From Allomuricauda ruestringensis DSM 13258 (GTDB lineage: Bacteria > Bacteroidota > Bacteroidia > Flavobacteriales > Flavobacteriaceae), in assembly GCF_000224085.1 (NCBI RefSeq), contig NC_015945.1:1313501-1377500 (forward strand): DNA of 64,000 bases, written 5' to 3'. The position numbers and the translations under genes were made by a program. Under the pieces are notes generated by a model. The model was not told the origin of the DNA and did not search any database. It saw nothing but the letters and a program-made list of their open reading frames with translations. The first letter of the stretch is position 1. Each line of letters starts with the position of its first letter. Positions 53,903 through 63,931 of the stretch are shown here, piece after piece.

Positions 53903-54898
53903 ATGAAGAAAACAACAGCAGCAATAACAGCTGTAGGAGGATACGTTCCCGACTTTGTTCTTTCCAATAAGGTTTTGGAAACCATGGTGGATACCAACGA
54001 TGAATGGATTACCACAAGAACAGGAATCAAGGAGCGAAGAATCTTAAAAGAAGAGAACGCGGGAACATCTTTCATGGCAATCAAAGCTGCGGAAGATTTG
54101 CTTCAAAAAAGAGGTATTGAGGCTTCCGAAATAGACTTTGTACTCGTTGCCACCGCCACCCCCGATATGCCTGTCGCTTCCACAGCGGCCTATGTAGCTT
54201 CGGAAATTGGTGCGGTAAATGCTTTTGCTTACGATTTACAAGCTGCATGTTCCAGTTTTTTGTACGGGATGTCCACAGCGGCCAGTTATATAGAATCCGG
54301 CAGATACAAAAAAGTATTGGTCATTGGGGCCGATAAGATGTCGTCCATTATAGATTATACCGATAGAACAACTTGTATTATTTTTGGAGATGGAGCTGGA
54401 GCGGTACTTTTTGAACCCAATGAAGAAGGCTTAGGTTTACAAGATGAGTTTTTGCGCTCGGATGGCATTGGCCGTCAGTTTTTAAAGATTGATGCAGGAG
54501 GTTCTATTTTGCCGGCATCAGAAGAAACGGTAAAGAACAAACAGCATTACGTCTTTCAAGACGGGAAGTCTGTTTTTAAATTTGCCGTCTCTAACATGGC
54601 CGATGTTTCAGCTTTGATCATGGAGCGGAACAATCTAACAAGAGACGATGTACAATGGTTGGCGCCACACCAAGCCAACAAACGCATTATTGATGCTACG
54701 GCTAACAGAATGGGTCTTGAGGCAGAGAAGGTTCTTATTAACATTGACCGATACGGAAACACAACATCCGCCACACTGCCCTTGTTGCTCTATGACTTCG
54801 AGAAGCAGTTGAAAAAAGGAGATAATATCATATTCGCCGCCTTTGGAGGAGGTTTTACATGGGGTTCCATTTACTTAAAATGGGCCTATAATTCTTAA
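53903..54898 (+). CDS. fabH: 3-oxoacyl-[acyl-carrier-protein] synthase III
   Basis: 331 aa. Starts fatty-acid synthesis by joining acetyl-CoA (or branched starters) to malonyl-ACP. Catalytic Cys116 in [11 protein letters not shown], His in [11 protein letters not shown] and Asn in [10 protein letters not shown] form the triad. Flavobacteria commonly use branched primers, consistent with this FabH but not testable here. First of fabH-accB-accC. Confidence 0.95.
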   Translation: MKKTTAAITAVGGYVPDFVLSNKVLETMVDTNDEWITTRTGIKERRILKEENAGTSFMAIKAAEDLLQKRGIEASEIDFVLVATATPDMPVASTAAYVASEIGAVNAFAYDLQAACSSFLYGMSTAASYIESGRYKKVLVIGADKMSSIIDYTDRTTCIIFGDGAGAVLFEPNEEGLGLQDEFLRSDGIGRQFLKIDAGGSILPASEETVKNKQHYVFQDGKSVFKFAVSNMADVSALIMERNNLTRDDVQWLAPHQANKRIIDATANRMGLEAEKVLINIDRYGNTTSATLPLLLYDFEKQLKKGDNIIFAAFGGGFTWGSIYLKWAYNS

Positions 54899-54924
54899 TC
54901 ACACAACTAACTAAATTATATTCC

Positions 54925-55428
54925 ATGGACATTAAGGAAATTCAAAGTTTAATCAAGTTTGTCGCCAAATCGGGCGCCAGTGAGGTGAAGCTGGAAATGG
55001 AGGACATTAAGATTACCATTCGAACGGGAAGCACTAGCTCCAGTACACCAGAGACCACCATTGTTCAGCAAATACCCGTAGCCCAAGCCCCAACTGCCGC
55101 TGCTCCGGCTACGCAAGCACCTGCGGCAACCCAAGAAGCTGCGTCGCCAGCACCATCTGATTCCAAAAAGGGAGATGATGACTCAAAATACATAACCATC
55201 AAATCCCCCATCATAGGAACATTCTATAGAAAACCATCCCCGGACAAACCGCCATTCGTAGAGGTTGGCAGTTCCATCAATAAAGGAGATGTTCTATGTG
55301 TGATTGAAGCAATGAAACTTTTTAACGATATTGAATCAGAGGTTTCAGGTAAAATAGTTAAGATATTGGTTGATGATTCCTCTCCTGTTGAGTTTGACCA
55401 ACCTTTGTTCTTGGTAGACCCATCGTAG
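54925..55428 (+). CDS. accB: Biotin carboxyl carrier protein of acetyl-CoA carboxylase
   Basis: 167 aa. N-terminal helix, a Pro/Ala/Thr-rich linker (about residues 50-82) and a biotinyl domain with K131 in [10 protein letters not shown], the biotinylation site. Carries CO2 from AccC to the carboxyltransferase. 26 bp after fabH. Confidence 0.95.
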   Translation: MDIKEIQSLIKFVAKSGASEVKLEMEDIKITIRTGSTSSSTPETTIVQQIPVAQAPTAAAPATQAPAATQEAASPAPSDSKKGDDDSKYITIKSPIIGTFYRKPSPDKPPFVEVGSSINKGDVLCVIEAMKLFNDIESEVSGKIVKILVDDSSPVEFDQPLFLVDPS

Positions 55429-55512
55429 TGAATTTTAAATGATAAATTTTGGGGGCATTTCGTCACCTAAAACCATTTAAGATTTAGAATTCAGAATTTA
55501 AGATTGTGTTCT

Positions 55513-56871
55513 ATGTTTAAAAAAATATTGATTGCAAATAGGGGTGAAATTGCCTTGCGGATTATAAGAACCTGTAAGGAAATGGGCATCAAGACTGTTG
55601 CCGTTTACTCCAAGGCCGACGAGGAAAGCCTTCATGTCCGCTTTGCCGACGAAGCCGTTTGTATTGGGCCACCACCCAGCAGCGAATCCTATTTAAAGAT
55701 TCCAAACATTATAGCAGCAGCGGAAATTACCAACGCCGATGCCATTCACCCAGGTTACGGATTCCTTTCCGAAAATGCCAAATTCTCCAAAATATGTGCC
55801 GAGCACGATATCAAGTTTATTGGTGCTTCGGGTGAGCAAATTGAGAAAATGGGAGATAAGGCAACCGCCAAGGAAACCATGAAAAAAGCAGGTGTTCCCA
55901 CGGTTCCCGGTTCCGAAGGTTTGTTGAAAGATGTTGATCATGCCAGAAAAGAAGCCAAAAAAATGGGCTATCCGGTAATGATCAAAGCTACTGCCGGTGG
56001 TGGTGGTAAAGGAATGCGCGCCATTTGGTCCGAGGAGCAAATGGAGAAAAACTTCAACAGTGCCGTAAACGAAGCAACCGCTGCCTTTGGCAATGGCGGT
56101 ATGTACATGGAAAAACTGATCGAAGAACCCCGGCATATCGAAATCCAAATCGTTGGCGACCAGTATGGCAAAGCCTGTCACTTGTCCGAAAGGGATTGTT
56201 CCGTACAGCGCAGGCACCAAAAGCTTACCGAAGAAACACCTTCCCCGTTTATGACAGACAAACTCCGTGAAGACATGGGGAAAGCGGCTGTAAAAGCAGC
56301 GGAATATATTAAATATGAAGGAGCTGGAACCATCGAGTTTTTGGTGGACAAACACCGAAACTTCTACTTTATGGAAATGAACACCCGTATTCAGGTAGAG
56401 CATCCGATTACCGAACAGGTTGTGGACTACGATTTAATCCGTGAGCAGATTTTGGTTGCAGGTGGTGTACCCATCTCGGGAAAAAACTATTATCCAAAAT
56501 TGCATTCCATTGAGTGCAGGATCAATGCAGAAGATCCCTATAACGACTTTAGGCCATCGCCTGGAAAAATTACCACCTTGCACACCCCTGGTGGACACGG
56601 GGTTCGCTTGGACACACATGTGTATAGCGGTTATATGATTCCTCCGAATTATGATTCCATGATCGCCAAGTTGATAACCACAGCACAAACAAGAGAAGAG
56701 GCCATCAACAAAATGAGAAGGGCCTTGGACGAATTTGTGATTGAGGGCGTTAAGACTACCATTCCATTCCATCGTCAACTGATGGATCACCCAGATTATT
56801 TGGCCGGCAACTACACCACCAAATTCATGGAGGATTTTGAAATGGATCCAAAATATCAAGATCATCATTAA
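55513..56871 (+). CDS. accC: Biotin carboxylase of acetyl-CoA carboxylase
   Basis: 452 aa from ATG 55513 ([18 protein letters not shown]), the family start; a TTG 9 bp before is not used. ATP-grasp loop [27 protein letters not shown] and [16 protein letters not shown] are the active-site blocks. It carboxylates biotin on AccB. The stop is followed by a long nested hairpin. Confidence 0.96.
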   Translation: MFKKILIANRGEIALRIIRTCKEMGIKTVAVYSKADEESLHVRFADEAVCIGPPPSSESYLKIPNIIAAAEITNADAIHPGYGFLSENAKFSKICAEHDIKFIGASGEQIEKMGDKATAKETMKKAGVPTVPGSEGLLKDVDHARKEAKKMGYPVMIKATAGGGGKGMRAIWSEEQMEKNFNSAVNEATAAFGNGGMYMEKLIEEPRHIEIQIVGDQYGKACHLSERDCSVQRRHQKLTEETPSPFMTDKLREDMGKAAVKAAEYIKYEGAGTIEFLVDKHRNFYFMEMNTRIQVEHPITEQVVDYDLIREQILVAGGVPISGKNYYPKLHSIECRINAEDPYNDFRPSPGKITTLHTPGGHGVRLDTHVYSGYMIPPNYDSMIAKLITTAQTREEAINKMRRALDEFVIEGVKTTIPFHRQLMDHPDYLAGNYTTKFMEDFEMDPKYQDHH

Positions 56872-56876
56872 TACAG

Positions 56877-57008
56877 GAGGTCTAAAAAAATAACAAAACT
56901 TTGATTTTGTCAGGTTGAGCGCAGTCGAAACCCATTGATTATCAAGTTGACCTAGGTTCTCGACTGCGCTCGAACTGACAGATAACAAGCTTTTTAGACC
57001 TCTTTTCT
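56877..57008. terminator. Nested hairpin: accC terminator enclosing a REP-like palindrome (copy c)
   Basis: The outer arms GAGGTCTAAAAA (56877-56888) and TTTTTAGACCTC (56991-57002) are followed by TTTTCTTTT. Inside, GTCAGGTTGAGCGCAGTCGA (56909-56928) pairs at 18 of 20 positions with TCGACTGCGCTCGAACTGAC (56960-56979), around GGTCAACTTGATAATCAATG-type loop sequence. The next gene begins 9 bp later. Confidence 0.6.
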
Positions 57009-57011
57009 TTT

Positions 57012-58130
57012 ATGGAATTAAGTTATTGGGAACATAAAAGCTGGTTTTCTAAAGTTGATTTTACCATTGTTGGCAGTGGTATAGTAGGAATTAACTGTGC
57101 TATCCGGTTGAAGGAAAAATATCCCAATAGCCACATTTTAATTCTGGAAAAAGGCAGTCTGCCCCAAGGAGCAAGTACCAAAAATGCCGGTTTTGCCTGT
57201 TTTGGGAGTGTTTCAGAAATTTTATCCGACCTAGAGCATCATACCGAGGAAGAAGTGGCGCAACTCGTTCAAAAACGGAGGGATGGGATTCAACGTTTGC
57301 GAAATCTCCTAGGAGACAAGGCCATCGGTTTTGAATTACATGGAAGCCATGAACTTTTTCCCTTGGAAAAACCTCAGTTCTATAAAAAATGTTTGGAAGC
57401 CGTGCCTTACCTCAACAATTTGATGGAGCCTATTTTTGCCCAAAAGCCATTTGTTACCAATGGCAATCTCTTCGGTTTTTCCAATATTCAAGAAAAATAT
57501 ATCACACATCGGCTGGAAGGGCAACTGGATACGGGCAAAATGATGCGTTCTTTGATTCAAAAATGTTTGTCCATGGGGATTCCTATTTTAAATGGGATTC
57601 TAGTAAATGATGTGGTTGAATCGAATAATGGAGCTACTATCGTAACGGATGACTTTGAGTTTTCGTCCAAAAAAGTATTTGTGGCCACCAATGGTTTTGC
57701 CTCCAAACTATTAAAATCGGAAACCGTGAAACCTGCCAGGGCGCAAGTTCTGATTACGGAGCCTATCAAAAACTTAGCTATCAAGGGCACTTTTCATTTT
57801 GACGAAGGGTATTATTATTTCCGAAATATTGATGATAGAATTCTATTTGGCGGTGGAAGAAACCTTGATTTTTCCACCGAGGAAACCACCGAGTTCGGAG
57901 AAACCCAAATTATTCAGGACAAGCTCGAAGCATTGCTCCGCAATATGATTTTACCTGATCATCCTGTAAAAATTGAACGCAAATGGAGCGGCATTATGGG
58001 TGTGGGCAACCAAAAATCACCTATAGTGAAACAAATATCCAATTCCATCTACTGTGGTGTCCGTTTGGGCGGTATGGGTGTGGCACTCGGCAGTCTTGTG
58101 GGCAAGGAGTTGGCCGAATTGGCTGACTAA
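57012..58130 (+). CDS. FAD-dependent oxidoreductase (DAO family)
   Basis: 372 aa. N-terminal Rossmann loop FTIVGSGIVGINCAIRL with LILEKG following, then the substrate domain, and a C-terminal YCGVRLGGMGVALG FAD-contact segment. Related to glycine/D-amino-acid oxidases and dTDP-type dehydrogenases; substrate unknown. Cytoplasmic, no signal peptide. Monocistronic after the hairpin. Confidence 0.85.
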   Translation: MELSYWEHKSWFSKVDFTIVGSGIVGINCAIRLKEKYPNSHILILEKGSLPQGASTKNAGFACFGSVSEILSDLEHHTEEEVAQLVQKRRDGIQRLRNLLGDKAIGFELHGSHELFPLEKPQFYKKCLEAVPYLNNLMEPIFAQKPFVTNGNLFGFSNIQEKYITHRLEGQLDTGKMMRSLIQKCLSMGIPILNGILVNDVVESNNGATIVTDDFEFSSKKVFVATNGFASKLLKSETVKPARAQVLITEPIKNLAIKGTFHFDEGYYYFRNIDDRILFGGGRNLDFSTEETTEFGETQIIQDKLEALLRNMILPDHPVKIERKWSGIMGVGNQKSPIVKQISNSIYCGVRLGGMGVALGSLVGKELAELAD

Positions 58131-58407
58131 TTTCAAGTACAAGCACCAAGTTCAAGAACAAAGAGAAGAGAAACAAGACCCAAAACCAAACAACACAGGG
58201 GCTACTGACTTCCGACTCCCGACTTCCAATAACCTTTTGACACGAATTCCATCAATCTCCACAAATACTTTTTGAACCTGATTTTTGGACTCTTCAAGCA
58301 CTCAGCAAGCTCAAGTTCAAGACCAAGCCCAAAAGTATTCATGAAACGTATACATTACAAAACCATTGATCCTTGAGTTTGAACTTGAACTTGACTTTTG
58401 AACTCGG
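58131..58407. repeat. Degenerate intergenic mosaic related to 3173-3440
   Basis: No coding signal. CTTTTGACACGAATT, CCGACTCCCGACTTCC and TGAACTTGAACTTG words match those at 3173-3440 in order or as complements. Near the end CAAGTTCAAG (58311) and CTTGAACTTG (58385) could pair. Probably the remains of a dispersed element. Confidence 0.4.
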
Positions 58408-59070
58408 TCAAACCATTCTTCCATCCAATAAATTAATGATTCTTGAGCCGTATTCGGCATTTTTCTCGGAGTGGGTCACTTGAATTATGGTCACTCCCTC
58501 TTCATTCAGTTGTTTGAACAATTCCATGATTTCCTCTCCTTGTTTGGAATTCAAGTTACCAGTGGGTTCGTCGGCCAAAATCAATTTTGGATTGGAAATC
58601 AATGCCCGGGCAACCCCGACCAATTGTTGTTGGCCGCCGCTCAATTGTGCAGGAAAAAGGTCTTTCTTGCCCACAATGTTAAAGCGGTCCAGCATATCGG
58701 CAACCATGGCCTTACGCTCCGACCCTTTGATTTTTTTATAGATAAGCGGCATTTCCAAGTTTTCCTTTACGGTAAGTTCATCCAACAAATGGTAGGATTG
58801 AAATACAAAGCCAATGTATTGTTTGTACAGATTGGATCGGTGTTTTTCTTTGAGCGAATGGACGGATTCGTCCATAAAATTGTATTCCCCCTCATCAAAA
58901 GTATCGAGCATCCCGATAACATTGAGCAAAGTGGATTTTCCAGAACCTGATGGCCCCATAATAGAGATAAATTCTCCTTCTTCTACTTCCAAATTAATGT
59001 CTTTCAGCAAAAAAAAACGTTGGCCACCAGAGTTGACCCATTTGAATATGTTGTTGAGTTGTAAAAGCAT
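58408..59070 (-). CDS. ABC transporter ATP-binding protein, LolD/MacB type
   Basis: 220 aa. Walker A GPSGSGKSTLLN, Q-loop FVFQSYHLLDE, signature LSGGQQQLVGVARAL, Walker B LILADEPTGNL. The LolD/MacB group pairs with FtsX-like permeases; two lie directly upstream at 59080 and 61532. Together they form a MacB/LolCDE-like system that exports peptides or lipoproteins or senses antimicrobials. Confidence 0.92.
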   Translation of the reverse strand: MLLQLNNIFKWVNSGGQRFFLLKDINLEVEEGEFISIMGPSGSGKSTLLNVIGMLDTFDEGEYNFMDESVHSLKEKHRSNLYKQYIGFVFQSYHLLDELTVKENLEMPLIYKKIKGSERKAMVADMLDRFNIVGKKDLFPAQLSGGQQQLVGVARALISNPKLILADEPTGNLNSKQGEEIMELFKQLNEEGVTIIQVTHSEKNAEYGSRIINLLDGRMV

Positions 59071-59079
59071 GTTCTGATT

Positions 59080-61512
59080 TTATTCGGTTCTTAAACTTTT
59101 AACAGGGTTTACAATGGCCGCCTTTATACTTTGATAACTCACCGTAAGCACCGCAATGGTCACAGCTATCAAAGCCGCCAACGGAAAGGACCACCAAGGA
59201 ATGTCTATCCGGTATGAGAAATCCTGCAACCATCGGTCCATGGCAAACCATCCTAAGGGGAGTGCCACAACTATAGCAACACCCACAAGTTTCAAAAAAT
59301 CCATGGAGAGACGATAGGCAATTTGTCCAACACCAGCACCCAGTACTTTGCGAACCCCAATTTCCTTTACACGTTTTTGCGCATTGAATGCTGCGAGCCC
59401 GAGTAGGCCCAAACAGGCAATAAAGATGGATAAAATGGTAAATACCATGAAGATTTTGCCCAAACGTTGCTCTGCTTCATAACTGGTGTTGAAGGAATCG
59501 TCCATAAAATAGTGCTCAAAAGGTTGAGAAGGGGCCAATTTCGACCAAATCCCCTCAATTTCGGAAATGGTACGGGACACGTCGCCTTCACTGAGCTTTA
59601 TGGCCAATCTGCTCGCCCCACCAGCTCCATAGAAAAACCCAAGGGCCTCGACTTCGTTGCGGAGCGATTCAAAATGAAAGTTTTTGACCACCCCCACCAC
59701 GGTCAGCAGGGTACCATCATCAAAATTGTCGATAAGTTGGGTGCCCAACACATTTTGAGGTGTCTTGCCCATAACGGCCACAGCCTTTTCATTTAGGATG
59801 ATGCTTGTTGAATCAGTGGCAAAACGGCCAATGTCAAAATTTCTTCCAGAAACCAATGAAATGTCAATAGTTGAGAGATAGTCCTCATCCACATTCCATT
59901 GTTGCATATTGATGGTCTTCTCTTGGCTTCGGTCCTCGGCCCTCATGAACGAGCTGTTGGTCCGTGCGGAAGGAGTGGGCAAAAAACTGCTCAAGGAGGC
60001 ACTTTGCACTTGGTTGATCTGCATCACCTCTTCCTTGAAAGCCTTCTTTTTCCCTTCAAGAGCATTCACACCGTTGATCACCAAAACTTGGTTTTTGGCA
60101 TACCCCAAGTTTTTGCCCTGGATATACTGCAATTGCTGGAAGACCACCAATGTGCCCAATATCAAGAACACGGAAATGGAAAACTGGAGTACGACCAGTA
60201 CATTTCTGACCCGTTCCCCGCCAATGGCACTCCCTCCCTGCCCTTTGAGCACCTTGGCGGCCACAAATCGGGACATGAAAAAAGCGGGATAAGTCCCTGA
60301 AACAAGCCCTAGAAGCATTGCGGCCAATACAAGTACGGCCCAAAAACCAATATGGTGCAAGGGAAGGGCCAGTTCTTTTCCGGACAATTCGTTGAACAAA
60401 GGAAGAATTGCCATGGCCATCAGTAAAGCCAAGCACATGGAACCTAGTGAAATAAGCCCCGACTCGGTCAAAAACTGTCCTATCAGCCCGCTTCTTTGGG
60501 AACCCAGGGTCTTCCGAATGCCCACTTCCTTAGCTCTTTTGAGGGAATGTGCAGTAGAAAGGTTCATGAAGTTGACACTGGCCAAAACAAGGAGAATCAG
60601 CGCGATGGCCGAAAGAATATAAACGTTCTTGATGTCGCTCACAGCACTGAACTCCGGGTTTCTTCCCGAATACAAATGGATATCTGTCAAGGGTATGGTG
60701 GTGTAGTACATGTAGTTGCCAGAATCAATGAACTGTTGTTCCGTAATTCCGGGGAAGAATGTCTGGACATAGGGAATCAAGTATTTCCCGACCATATTTT
60801 GCAGTCTATCTTGAATGTCCCCAGCTTTTGTTCCAGGCAACAACTTGATGAATGTGTAGTAATTGTGGCTTCCCCATTCAGCCAATTGTGCATCTTCATA
60901 ACCTGACATAGCCAGAAAAAGGCCACGATCTTTTAGGAACGAGTTCTTGGGCATATCGTCTATCACCCCGGTTACCCGATATACTTCATTGTCGTTCAAC
61001 AACACTGTTTGCCCAATGGCCTTATTTGTGGAAAAATGTTTTTCGGCAGCTGTCTTGGTCATGACCAAGGCATTTGGTTCTTTCAAGGCAGAACGTTCAT
61101 CGCCGTATAAAAGCTTTAACCCGAACATTTTAAAGAAAGTGGAGTCTACATAGGCAACCGAAAGTTCCTTTACATTGCTTTCAGTTCCCTGAGGTCTAAT
61201 AAAGACACTCCCAACGTTCCTGAACCTTGTGGTAAGTTCCACTTCGGGAATGTCATTGAGCATGGCTTGGGCCATAGGAGCGGACACCTCGGCAAACTGG
61301 TTTTCGACTCCGCCAAATTTAAGGTCTGCGTTGACCCTATGGATACGATCTGCATCGGCAAACATAGTGTCATGGTTCAGTTCGTCATAGATATAGAGCC
61401 CGAGCAAAAGCCCACCAGCCATTCCTATAGCTAATCCAAAGGTGTTGATAAAAGTGAAGAATGGCTGTTTTTTAAGGCTTCTCCAGGCTATTTTGATGTT
61501 GTTCTTGAGCAT
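59080..61512 (-). CDS. FtsX/MacB-type ABC permease
   Basis: 810 aa: one N-terminal helix (WRSLKKQPFFTFINTFGLAI), a MacB periplasmic domain, three helices with an inner FtsX domain (ILLVLASVNFMNLSTAHSLK) and a second repeat ending in helices near residues 690-795. Bacteroidota encode many such duplicated 800-aa permeases. 19 bp from the next permease and 9 bp before the ATPase gene. Confidence 0.88.
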   Translation of the reverse strand: MLKNNIKIAWRSLKKQPFFTFINTFGLAIGMAGGLLLGLYIYDELNHDTMFADADRIHRVNADLKFGGVENQFAEVSAPMAQAMLNDIPEVELTTRFRNVGSVFIRPQGTESNVKELSVAYVDSTFFKMFGLKLLYGDERSALKEPNALVMTKTAAEKHFSTNKAIGQTVLLNDNEVYRVTGVIDDMPKNSFLKDRGLFLAMSGYEDAQLAEWGSHNYYTFIKLLPGTKAGDIQDRLQNMVGKYLIPYVQTFFPGITEQQFIDSGNYMYYTTIPLTDIHLYSGRNPEFSAVSDIKNVYILSAIALILLVLASVNFMNLSTAHSLKRAKEVGIRKTLGSQRSGLIGQFLTESGLISLGSMCLALLMAMAILPLFNELSGKELALPLHHIGFWAVLVLAAMLLGLVSGTYPAFFMSRFVAAKVLKGQGGSAIGGERVRNVLVVLQFSISVFLILGTLVVFQQLQYIQGKNLGYAKNQVLVINGVNALEGKKKAFKEEVMQINQVQSASLSSFLPTPSARTNSSFMRAEDRSQEKTINMQQWNVDEDYLSTIDISLVSGRNFDIGRFATDSTSIILNEKAVAVMGKTPQNVLGTQLIDNFDDGTLLTVVGVVKNFHFESLRNEVEALGFFYGAGGASRLAIKLSEGDVSRTISEIEGIWSKLAPSQPFEHYFMDDSFNTSYEAEQRLGKIFMVFTILSIFIACLGLLGLAAFNAQKRVKEIGVRKVLGAGVGQIAYRLSMDFLKLVGVAIVVALPLGWFAMDRWLQDFSYRIDIPWWSFPLAALIAVTIAVLTVSYQSIKAAIVNPVKSLRTE

Positions 61513-61531
61513 AGTCGTTCATTTTTTGTGT

Positions 61532-63931
61532 TTATTCTGTACGCAAACTCCGGGCAGGATCGGTCCGTGCTGCTTTGATTGCCTGAAAGCTCACGGTGAG
61601 AATGGTTACGGCCAGGGCTCCCAGCATGGCAAGGGCAAAAATCCACCATTTAAGTATCACACGATAGGGATACTCCTGTAACCATCCGTTCATTACATAA
61701 TAGGCAATGGGTACGGCAATAAAACAGGAGATAATGACGAGTTTTAAAAAGTCCTTGGACAACATGTTCCATACATTGAACACCGAAGCTCCAAGTACTT
61801 TGCGCACCCCTATTTCCTTGGTGCGCTGTTCCGCCACAAAGGAAGTCAACCCAAATAATCCCAAACAACTGATCAGAATGGCAAGAGCCGTAAAAATTCC
61901 CGATAATTGACCAATGCGTTCTTCGGTGGCAAATTTTTCACCATATTCATCGTCCACAAAGTCGTATTGAAAAGGAATGCTTGGAAAATGCTCTTTGAAA
62001 ACTCTTTCGATGACAGCGATATTCTGGCTCGCACTTTGTTCTGGGTTCAATCTCATATTGTAATAGGAGCCGTTACCATATCTGTCGAATACGTACATGC
62101 CTTGTTTAACGGGCTCGTAGGGGGATTGGGCAATCATATCCTGAACCACTCCAATGATTTTCAAAGGATCACTTGGATTTTCAGCATCCTCATCTATAAG
62201 GAGTTTCCCAATGGGGTCTTTGAGTCCCATATATTTTACGGCTGTTTCATTAAGAAGTACAGCTGTTGAATCGGAAGCAAACTCTCTGGAAAAATTTCTT
62301 CCTGCCACAATCTTTAAATTGAGACTTTTGGCATATTCCGGGGATACTTCGGTCCAAGCCAGGTCTTCTTGAAAACCTTCGGGTTTGCCTTCCCATGTCC
62401 AACCGCTACGGTTGGACCATATATTTGTTGTTGGGCTGCTGGAGGTCGACATTTCGATGACCGCTCCCGAATTGATAAATTCTTCCCGCATCAATTCAAA
62501 CTTTCCGGTAAAATCTTGACTCATGGTCGGCACTTGTACCAAGCCTTCTTTATCGTAACCCACAGGTCTGTTTTTGGCATGGTTGATCTGTTGCATCACG
62601 ATCACCGTTCCGATGATGAAGGCCACTGAAACCGTAAATTGTACCACCACCAATATCTTACGAGGCAATCCTGAGTGTTTTCCTGCTTTAAAGGTGCCCT
62701 TTAAAACATCTACCGGCCTAAATGAAGATAAATAAAGTGCCGGATAACTGCCCGCCAAAAGTGCTGTGAACAATATAAAGGCTAATGAGGCAAGCCAAAA
62801 ACCTATAGATGACCAAGGGAAGTCGATTTCTTTTCTAGCTAGATCATTGAACCCGCTCAAGGATAGGACTACAATAAAGATGGCCAATGCATAGGCAAAT
62901 AAAACCACTAAAAAGGATTCTCCCAAAAATTGATTGATCAGTTGGCCGCGTTGCGACCCAATGGATTTTCTAATGCCAACTTCTTTAGCTCTCTTTTCGG
63001 AACGGGCCGTACTCAAATTCATAAAATTGATGCACGCCAGCAAAAGAACAAAAGCTCCGATAATCCCAAATAGCCATACGTATTTGATTCTACCGCCCAC
63101 TTGTTTTCCGTTTTCAAAGCGCGATCGTAAATACCAATCCTTCATCGGGAACAAAAACAATTGCGTGTTGAATTCCCTTGAGTTTTCGTTAAGTTCTTGT
63201 TTTACCTCGCCGATTTTGGAGGTAACGGATTCCATGGTCGTGTTGTCCGCTATTTGTACAAACATTTGGAAGGAGTTGTTCCCCCACTGATCTTCAGCAT
63301 TTTTAATCCATTCATTGATGGAAACATATTTGTCCCAAGGCATAATGAATTCAGTATCATTGAAGGTATTGTTAAAAGGAATATCCTCGTATACTGCGGT
63401 TACCATCATGTCGTATTGACTATTGACCTCTATGGTCTTTCCAATAGGATCTTCGTCTCCAAAAAGGGCATTGGCTGTCGATTCGTTCAACATAATGGAA
63501 TTGATTTCTCGAACCCCGTCCTTTTCACCTTTCAATATTTTCAGGTCCAACATTTCGGGGGCTTCGCGCTGCATAAAGTTTCCGTCTCTGGAAATATTCG
63601 TTTCCTTGTATTTCAGGTATTGGGAAGTATTCCAGGAGCACATCACCAAATGCTTAAAATTGTCCATATAGCCGTCCCTGAAGGCTTTTTCCAACGGACG
63701 TGGGATAGCGGGTCCAGTCCCTGTTTCCCCATTTACGGTCTGCGATTGGTAAATTTGAGCAATTTGGTTTTTATGGGCAAAATAGTTGTTGTGGCTCAGT
63801 TCGTCCGTGATCCACAAACCAATAATAAGGGCCACGGCCATACCCAAAGCAAGACCACCAACATTGATAATTGTATAGGCCTTGTTCTTGGTAAGGTTCC
63901 TCCAGGCAATCTTTAGATAATTTTTAAACAT
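61532..63931 (-). CDS. FtsX/MacB-type ABC permease (paralogue)
   Basis: 799 aa with the same layout as the neighbouring permease, including the matching LLACINFMNLSTARSEKRAKE and GVRKVLGASVFNVW blocks. It begins MFKNYLKIAWRNLTKNKAYT. The pair look like tandem duplicates that have diverged. This is the first of the minus-strand run permease, permease, ATPase within the window; more of the operon may lie beyond the right edge. Confidence 0.88.
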   Translation of the reverse strand: MFKNYLKIAWRNLTKNKAYTIINVGGLALGMAVALIIGLWITDELSHNNYFAHKNQIAQIYQSQTVNGETGTGPAIPRPLEKAFRDGYMDNFKHLVMCSWNTSQYLKYKETNISRDGNFMQREAPEMLDLKILKGEKDGVREINSIMLNESTANALFGDEDPIGKTIEVNSQYDMMVTAVYEDIPFNNTFNDTEFIMPWDKYVSINEWIKNAEDQWGNNSFQMFVQIADNTTMESVTSKIGEVKQELNENSREFNTQLFLFPMKDWYLRSRFENGKQVGGRIKYVWLFGIIGAFVLLLACINFMNLSTARSEKRAKEVGIRKSIGSQRGQLINQFLGESFLVVLFAYALAIFIVVLSLSGFNDLARKEIDFPWSSIGFWLASLAFILFTALLAGSYPALYLSSFRPVDVLKGTFKAGKHSGLPRKILVVVQFTVSVAFIIGTVIVMQQINHAKNRPVGYDKEGLVQVPTMSQDFTGKFELMREEFINSGAVIEMSTSSSPTTNIWSNRSGWTWEGKPEGFQEDLAWTEVSPEYAKSLNLKIVAGRNFSREFASDSTAVLLNETAVKYMGLKDPIGKLLIDEDAENPSDPLKIIGVVQDMIAQSPYEPVKQGMYVFDRYGNGSYYNMRLNPEQSASQNIAVIERVFKEHFPSIPFQYDFVDDEYGEKFATEERIGQLSGIFTALAILISCLGLFGLTSFVAEQRTKEIGVRKVLGASVFNVWNMLSKDFLKLVIISCFIAVPIAYYVMNGWLQEYPYRVILKWWIFALAMLGALAVTILTVSFQAIKAARTDPARSLRTE

